Shown: positions 59,326-64,000 of the stretch, one piece after another
Position numbering within the stretch: the stretch's first letter is position 1
How the letters are laid out: each line of letters opens with the position of its first letter
Origin: Lutimonas halocynthiae
Lineage (GTDB): Bacteria; Bacteroidota; Bacteroidia; Flavobacteriales; Flavobacteriaceae
Direction: 5' to 3'
Assembly (NCBI RefSeq): GCF_030409835.1
Contig: NZ_JAUFQO010000004.1
Location: forward strand, 186,001 to 250,000
Length of the DNA stretch: 64,000 nt
Position numbers and translations under genes: made by a program
The notes under the pieces: model-generated
Database searches by the model: none
Told to the model about the DNA's origin: nothing
Seen by the model: only the letters and a program-made list of their open reading frames with translations

Positions 59326-60027
59326 CTATTGAATTAAAACTGCTTCCTCAACAATTAATGGATATACATAACCTGCTCCAAATTCTCTATCAAGGGCAAG
59401 TATCCCTTTAAACACAACGGTATCCCCTACTTTTACCAATTCCTTGGTCGTGAAGGTAAGGTCAGATCTATCATCGCCCTTGGTTCCGTCAACCAGGTGT
59501 ACCCAATTACGGTCCATAATATCCATATTGACTTTTACGACTTGACCTCTTATAGTCACAGTTTTTTCTTTGAATTTCTCCGCATTACTGTAGAGTTCTC
59601 CTATACTTTGTCCTCCAGCTACTGGTTTGATTTTTATACTATCTAACAAATGCTCCATCTTTTTTTGCTTCTTATCGATTAGTTCAGCTTTGAGGGTTTC
59701 TGCATCGATTGGCGTTTTACTGATTTGATCTACGAAAAAGATCTTGTCAAAAACTCTGTTCAATTCTTTACTTTCAAAATTGCTCATTTCCATCGCCTCA
59801 ACAAAATAGATTTTCTCTCCAACTTTTGCATCATATTTTTGAACTGCCATCCAATACTCTTGTTGGCCTTCCTGCACTAATAAATAGGTGTACGCCCCTG
59901 TTTGCAGCACTTCATTTATAGTGACCTCACTTTGATTAATTGTTTTTTCTAACGGCGCATAGTCTTTCTTTTTATTGTCACATGACATCAAAATGGTTAG
60001 ACAGAATACTACTATTGTAATTCTCAT
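59326..60027 (-). CDS. OB-fold-like lipoprotein
   Basis: 233 residues with a lipoprotein signal (TIVVFCLTILMSC, Cys at about 16). Two similar halves are present: TINEVLQTGAYTYLLVQEG and, later, KTVTIRGQVVKVNMDIMDRN then LVDGTKGDDRSDLTFTTKE, typical of nucleic-acid-binding-type OB folds found in secreted proteins. Function unknown. Lies 14 bp downstream of a methyltransferase. Confidence 0.75.
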   Translation of the reverse strand: MRITIVVFCLTILMSCDNKKKDYAPLEKTINQSEVTINEVLQTGAYTYLLVQEGQQEYWMAVQKYDAKVGEKIYFVEAMEMSNFESKELNRVFDKIFFVDQISKTPIDAETLKAELIDKKQKKMEHLLDSIKIKPVAGGQSIGELYSNAEKFKEKTVTIRGQVVKVNMDIMDRNWVHLVDGTKGDDRSDLTFTTKELVKVGDTVVFKGILALDREFGAGYVYPLIVEEAVLIQ

Positions 60028-60040
60028 AATTTTAGATTTA

Positions 60041-60667
60041 TTAAGTTATTCTTTTCAAGCGACAAAATACATAATTCTGCCTTGCCAAAGAGGGTGTAAT
60101 ATGTGTTGCTTCCATGTTTTTTTCAAGATGAAAGTCTTGGGTGAATATTTGAGTTATGGTTTTACTGTCATATTGCTTAATGGGCAAACCGCTGCATTTT
60201 TTTGGTCCGGTTTTTGAAAATGTTCCTAAAACCACGGTTCCTTTTTCAGCGAGAAACTGATTGAGTTTTGAAGCGTAAATTTGAATATCCGCATTGTCAA
60301 TTAGAAAATGAAAACAAGCCCTATCATGCCATAGATCAAACTTTTCATCTGTATTAAAATCACGAATATCTGAACAGATCCAATTCACATTAGATCCTTT
60401 TGATCCCAACCTACTTTTAGCTCTTTCAATGGCACTTTTAGATAAATCCAGTACGGTGATATTTAAATATCCCAGTTCAAGAAGATGGTCAACCAATAAG
60501 CTATCTCCCCCGCCGATATCAATAATTTTTGCGTCTATTTTGATACCGGATGACTTGATCAAATCCAATGACATGGCAGGCACCTCTTGAAACCACCCTA
60601 GTTCTATCGTAGGTTTTTCTTGATAAATAGTATCCCAGTAATTTTTCTTGGTCAGGAATTCATTCAT
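60041..60667 (-). CDS. Class I SAM-dependent methyltransferase
   Basis: 208 residues. Motif I is IIDIGGGDSLLVDHLLELGY, with the acidic residue in ITVLDLSKSAIERAKSRLG and a later DLWHDRACFHFL block. The layout resembles TPMT/Tellurite-type methyltransferases that start with a W-D-xxY motif (NYWDTIYQEKP). The substrate is unknown. Confidence 0.85.
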   Translation of the reverse strand: MNEFLTKKNYWDTIYQEKPTIELGWFQEVPAMSLDLIKSSGIKIDAKIIDIGGGDSLLVDHLLELGYLNITVLDLSKSAIERAKSRLGSKGSNVNWICSDIRDFNTDEKFDLWHDRACFHFLIDNADIQIYASKLNQFLAEKGTVVLGTFSKTGPKKCSGLPIKQYDSKTITQIFTQDFHLEKNMEATHITPSLARQNYVFCRLKRIT

Positions 60668-60698
60668 TTGAACCGGTTTTTTGATTATTATAAAACAA

Positions 60699-61283
60699 CT
60701 ATTGAACTTGAGGCAAGGCTACAACATGCGCATGTACTTCTAAGCCTTCCATGGTTATCTCAAGCCTTTTGTCATACATTTTTATACCCTTCACATCATT
60801 TAATTTCCCTTTTTTGGAAATAGACTTTACACCATAGAGCACACCATTTTCTCCAACAGCTTTAATATGAATAATATAACCTGTCTTCCTTACTCCCTTT
60901 ACCTTCAGGTATTTACCGTTTTTATCAATAGCGACTAAATCATACGTTTTACCTTGTCCAACAATAGCTACGACAGGTTTGTATTCTTCTTCGCTCACCA
61001 TTACTTTAACCGGGAAAATTTCTTTTCCAACAAAAGCTTTAACATCCATGATATAGCGTTGATCTGAATTCTCTATGGCTTTTATATCATACTGGTTATG
61101 CTGCTCATCTATTGCTTTTACATCCATAGTATAACCTTCAGGATGAAGTGCCTTAACATGCCATATAACATCTTGCGCTATGTTTTCTGTAGTATCTGTA
61201 ATGGCATCCTGATTTTGAGATCTGGTTGAAAACGCAATTCCCAACAACATTAAAGTCAAATAAAAATACCGAGCTTTTTTCAT
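60699..61283 (-). CDS. Exported repeat protein with VKAI-type repeats
   Basis: 194 residues from the ATG at 61283; the frame extends 12 codons further without a good start. A signal peptide (KARYFYLTLMLLGIAFSTRS) is followed by at least five ~20-residue repeats built around a D/VKAI core: YTMDVKAIDEQHNQYDIKAI, YIMDVKAFVGKEIFPVKV, YDLVAIDKNGKYLKVKGV, YIIHIKAVGENGVLYGVKSI and LNDVKGIKMYDKRLEI. They would pack as short beta hairpins. No known enzyme motif is present. A -7 box lies 23 nt before the start. Confidence 0.7.
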   Translation of the reverse strand: MKKARYFYLTLMLLGIAFSTRSQNQDAITDTTENIAQDVIWHVKALHPEGYTMDVKAIDEQHNQYDIKAIENSDQRYIMDVKAFVGKEIFPVKVMVSEEEYKPVVAIVGQGKTYDLVAIDKNGKYLKVKGVRKTGYIIHIKAVGENGVLYGVKSISKKGKLNDVKGIKMYDKRLEITMEGLEVHAHVVALPQVQ

Positions 61284-61306
61284 GATATTTTTGTTAAAAG
61301 TTAAGA

Positions 61307-61314
61307 CAAATGTA
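61307..61314 (-). promoter_or_regulatory. TACATTTG -7 box for the repeat protein
   Basis: Minus strand TACATTTG, 23 nt before the ATG at 61283, fits TAnnTTTG. No -33 TTG is evident. Confidence 0.35.
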
Positions 61315-61398
61315 AGCATGAAAATTTCAGTTTACTATGACTTTGGTTAGTTTTTATAGTCGATTAAAACACTATTGAAGTAAGCTTCTTTCAAAAAA

Positions 61399-61421
61399 AA
61401 ACTCCAACATAGTTGGAGTTT
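61399..61421 (-). terminator. Strong intrinsic terminator after the SRPBCC gene
   Basis: AAACTCCAAC and GTTGGAGTTT form a 10-bp stem with a 3-nt loop. On the minus strand a run of T follows, and it lies 24 bp after the stop of the gene at 61446. The stem also has T-rich sequence on the other side, so it may work in both directions. Confidence 0.85.
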
Positions 61422-61445
61422 TATATTTAAATATTTAGTTAGATT

Positions 61446-62090
61446 CTAATTAATAATGTGATGTGAAACCAAATAATCGAAGTCACCAGAATGGTCTTTC
61501 TCGTCATATCTTTTTCTCAATTCTTTGATTTCGGTATTCTTCTCACCGTTCTCAATATAATTCTTATAAGCCAACAAGCTATCTTTATTCGCTCTGTCTA
61601 GCTTCTTTTTTAAAAGCCCATTTGCCAAAGCATTGTTAAATTTAAAGTAGGTTTTACTAAACAACACCGTTCTGCCATGATGGTCTAATCTCACACCATA
61701 GGTTACCTGCATTTTTTTAATGGGGAAATTTTCGGATTCATAGACATCATAAGTATAATAAATACCTTCGATGATCTTAATAATTTTTTCCTTATTAATG
61801 ATGTTATTGATCCCATCAGGAATCTGAATCTCTCTTTCAGCGCCTAACATCGCTTCTTCTGCAGTGCCATTCAATACAATAGATTCATCAATGGTTGAAT
61901 GAAAAGTACTCACATTTCCGTAGGCAACTAAGGCTTTCCAAACTTCTTGAGGCGTATTGTTAACAATTACTTTATTTTCGAAAAATTTCATTTTTTCACC
62001 TTCAATGACCTGCTGAGCTGACAACTGTGTCACTAGCAGTAATATCAACCAGAGAGGTAAATAGGTTTTCATTTTTTTTAATGTTTTCAT
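61446..62090 (-). CDS. SRPBCC-like exported protein
   Basis: 214 residues from the ATG at 62090 (MKTLKKMKTYLPLWLILLLV, signal peptide). Two other in-frame ATGs at 62114 and 62072 are also possible; 62090 gives the best N-region. The body resembles the polyketide-cyclase/SRPBCC fold (VIVNNTPQEVWKALVAYGNV) and has a C-terminal charged helix. It may bind a hydrophobic ligand outside the cytoplasm. The AraC-type regulator gene lies upstream, 65 bp away. Confidence 0.7.
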   Translation of the reverse strand: MKTLKKMKTYLPLWLILLLVTQLSAQQVIEGEKMKFFENKVIVNNTPQEVWKALVAYGNVSTFHSTIDESIVLNGTAEEAMLGAEREIQIPDGINNIINKEKIIKIIEGIYYTYDVYESENFPIKKMQVTYGVRLDHHGRTVLFSKTYFKFNNALANGLLKKKLDRANKDSLLAYKNYIENGEKNTEIKELRKRYDEKDHSGDFDYLVSHHIIN

Positions 62091-62155
62091 CGTTTCATAT
62101 TTAGGGGGTATCATGAAACAAATTTCTTGTTTTATTCACTAGACACTTTTGATAA

Positions 62156-63019
62156 TTAGGTCAATTCCTTGACCGATTGGTTCATTCTATATTCTGATGG
62201 GGAAATCCCGTATTTATTTTTAAAACTTCTTGAAAAATGGGCCAAATCATTAAAACCAGAGTCATATGCGATTTTACTCACATTCTTCGAAGAGCCAAGC
62301 AACAAACCTGCAGCTTTTTCTAATTTTTTCTTTTTCAAATAACTTGCCGTACTTTCTTTATATATCTCTTTAAACTTTCTCTTAAAACTCGACAAGCTAT
62401 GATTACTTAAAAGTGCAAGATCTGTTACACTAATGTCATCATATAAATGTGCATCGACTACTTCACGAATAGAATAGGTCTGCGGGGAGAACAATTGAGA
62501 TAAGATTCTCTTGACATCGGGTGCATTCTTTGTATGCATTAGCAACATAAAAAGTTCCTTGATCTTTAATACCAATAACTCTTCAGTAGCAAGAGATGGG
62601 TTTTCGAAATAAAACAAAATACTGTCAATATACTTTATAAGCAGTGTATTGCCTTTGATCAATGGCAGTTCAGTTGTAACTTTTTCATTCTCTTCAACTT
62701 TTAAAAACGAAGGAATCTCATTTTGATAAATTTGTTTTAAAACTTCGGGTAGTAAATGAATCACCATAGTGTGATAATTCGAATCCTGTTCGGTCACATG
62801 TATTTTTCCCAGATAGTTACCGCATTTTAACAAAACGGCTTCCTGAGAATTCAATTTTACCATTTCAGTAGATGATAGTACAGAACCAGAGCCTTCAATT
62901 ACAAAAATGAAGCAGGCTTCATTCTCCATCGGATTCGGCAATCTTAAAGGTGGCCTTACAACCGCTTTTTCAAACAAGTGCTTGCCAAATAATTCAAGGG
63001 ATTTGTGTTCTAGGATCAT
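62156..63019 (-). CDS. AraC family transcriptional regulator
   Basis: 287 residues. The C-terminal DNA-binding part has two helix-turn-helix units: VTDLALLSNHSLSSFKRKFK and KIAYDSGFNDLAHFSRSF, ending with the KNKYGISPSEYR signature. The N-terminal 180 residues are an AraC sensor domain (cupin-like, LKCGNYLGKIHV). It may control the SRPBCC gene downstream or the sulfatase upstream; neither is shown. Confidence 0.92.
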   Translation of the reverse strand: MILEHKSLELFGKHLFEKAVVRPPLRLPNPMENEACFIFVIEGSGSVLSSTEMVKLNSQEAVLLKCGNYLGKIHVTEQDSNYHTMVIHLLPEVLKQIYQNEIPSFLKVEENEKVTTELPLIKGNTLLIKYIDSILFYFENPSLATEELLVLKIKELFMLLMHTKNAPDVKRILSQLFSPQTYSIREVVDAHLYDDISVTDLALLSNHSLSSFKRKFKEIYKESTASYLKKKKLEKAAGLLLGSSKNVSKIAYDSGFNDLAHFSRSFKNKYGISPSEYRMNQSVKELT

Positions 63020-63135
63020 GTAATAAGATGGTTTACTTAGTCTCTATACTAAAAAGACGTAATAATCCAGCTTTGGTTACAGTCTGAAGTCCTAAAATTA
63101 TTAAAATTAACAATTATTTAATCTTTGACCCTATT

Positions 63136-63165
63136 CGAATAATTCCTCGTTTTCGTTATTATTCG
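63136..63165. other. CGAATAAT/ATTATTCG inverted repeat
   Basis: An 8-bp stem with a 14-nt loop in the 161-bp gap between the sulfatase stop and the AraC gene. AT-rich; it could be a weak terminator for the sulfatase or an operator for the AraC gene. No T run is clear. Confidence 0.3.
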
Positions 63166-63180
63166 CATTGAAATGACCTG

Positions 63181-64000
63181 TCAATTTTGATACATATCAA
63201 TAAATTTCTGATCCAGTTCCGGAGAGTCTTTATAATGAATTCTTAATTCATCCAGTTTTACATGAAGATCAGCTACAACATCAGCATAAGCAGGATCTGT
63301 ATAAACATTGTTCATTTCCTGAGGATCCTTAAGCCTGTCATATAATTCCCATTCATCCACATCATAGTAAAAATGTACCAACTTAAATTCTTTGGTTACG
63401 ATGGCATAATGTCTTTTGACCATATGAACCGAAGGATATTCATAATAATGATAATAAACCGCCTCTCGAGACCATGAAGCAGTATCTCCTTTCATAAGTG
63501 GCACCAAACTTTCTCCTTGCATGTCTTGCGGTGCAGTAATGCCGGCAGCGTCTAAAAAAGTTTGTGCAAAATCAAGATTTTGAACCATTTCATCATTCGT
63601 TGTGCCTGGTTTTATTTCATTGGGCCATCTGATTAACAAGGGTGTTTTAAAGGATTCATCATAGACAAATCGCTTGTCAAACCATCCGTGTTCTCCCAAA
63701 TAAAAGCCTTGATCTGAGGTATACACCACAATGGTATTTTCAGCAAGGCCGCTTTCGTCAAGATAATCAAGTACCCTGCCTACATTATCATCTACAGATG
63801 AAATTGTTCCGAGGTAATCCTGCATATAGCGCTGGTATTTCCATCGCATTTTTTCTTTGGCGTTCATCAATGGCCAATGATTTTTAAAATCTTCATTAAT
63901 ACTGTCAAGGACAACATCATATTTCGCCTTTTGTGCTGCATTAGCTCGATCATAAGGCCCATAAAAACCATTATTATATTCAACTACCTGGGGCACTACC
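63181..64000 (-). CDS. Sulfatase, C-terminal part (5' end beyond window)
   Basis: 273 codons of an S1-type sulfatase whose N-terminus, including the formylglycine site, lies outside the window; the frame is open to base 64000. Visible family blocks: IVVYTSDQGFYLGEHGWFDK (the D-Q-G and H-G metal/substrate residues), FVYDESFKTPLLIRWPNEI and the C-terminal sub-domain WELYDRLKDPQEMNNVY. It probably removes sulfate from a glycan in the periplasm, fitting a marine polysaccharide degrader. The substrate class cannot be told from this part. Genes further upstream in the same direction may belong to a polysaccharide utilisation locus. Confidence 0.9.
   Translation of the reverse strand, partial: VVPQVVEYNNGFYGPYDRANAAQKAKYDVVLDSINEDFKNHWPLMNAKEKMRWKYQRYMQDYLGTISSVDDNVGRVLDYLDESGLAENTIVVYTSDQGFYLGEHGWFDKRFVYDESFKTPLLIRWPNEIKPGTTNDEMVQNLDFAQTFLDAAGITAPQDMQGESLVPLMKGDTASWSREAVYYHYYEYPSVHMVKRHYAIVTKEFKLVHFYYDVDEWELYDRLKDPQEMNNVYTDPAYADVVADLHVKLDELRIHYKDSPELDQKFIDMYQN

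Overview
The window is AT-rich, densely coded chromosomal DNA from a member of the Bacteroidota, most likely a marine Flavobacteriaceae-type bacterium. Three things point there: many genes belong to Bacteroidota-restricted families (DUF4834, DUF4202, DUF4294, DUF4159, the HEPN-tailed sulfite reductase, the YfhO-like giant membrane protein); start sites are preceded by TAnnTTTG (-7) boxes rather than Shine-Dalgarno sequences; and there are sodium-coupled transporters and a sulfatase. I see no rRNA, tRNA, insertion sequence, prophage or CRISPR array.

Layout. 1-8 kb: YfhO-like protein (partial), DUF4834, an outer-membrane-type protein, a GNAT-fold protein, rsmE, a DUF4159 protein, a BASS transporter and a PlsC-type acyltransferase. 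8-14 kb (minus): a glycoside hydrolase family 3/serine beta-lactamase-type fusion, a small conserved protein, an exonuclease, a 2-oxoacid dehydrogenase E2, and a 174-bp histidine-kinase remnant in the only gene-free stretch longer than 300 bp. 14-15.3 kb: DUF4202 and a siroheme synthase (precorrin-2 dehydrogenase type). 15.4-21 kb: iorA, iorB, a PLP aminotransferase and an ADP-forming acyl-CoA synthetase, which together could turn amino acids into 2-oxo acids, acyl-CoA and then acid plus ATP. 21-28 kb: glycosyltransferase, recR, a sodium symporter, pdxH, sixA-like and an L,D-transpeptidase. 28-32 kb: acetate-type uptake (DUF4212 plus a symporter) and acs.

32.3-38.6 kb is a periplasmic nitrate reductase operon: napD, napA, a tetrahaem napB made by internal duplication, a tetrahaem lipoprotein cytochrome, and an NrfC/NrfD-type quinol-oxidising pair in place of NapC or NapGH. 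38.7-43 kb is a sulfur/sirohaem operon: Rrf2 regulator, DUF2061, cysH, sulfite reductase and cobA. No cysD/cysN lies between its genes. 43-51 kb holds envelope and housekeeping genes: outer-membrane protein, M42 peptidase, DUF4294, MscS, YgiQ and M20 peptidase. 51-56.6 kb (minus) is a Lol/MacB-like export cluster with a LolA-like protein, two FtsX-type permeases, an ATPase, an outer-membrane protein and an SRPBCC protein. 56.8-64 kb (minus): esterase, TolB-like protein, OB-fold lipoprotein, methyltransferase, repeat protein, SRPBCC protein, AraC regulator and a partial sulfatase.

The most unusual structural signal is a family of three 15-bp-period repeat arrays (9-bp core GAGGTGATC plus a 6-bp spacer) at about 26.3, 32.2 and 56.7 kb. 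Each lies directly after a gene's stop codon and in the same orientation relative to that gene. Two of them are exactly four units long and end in the same variant unit. A second recurring signal is a TAnnTTTG box ending 4 nt (once 6 nt) before the start codon of five genes, which suggests leaderless mRNAs.
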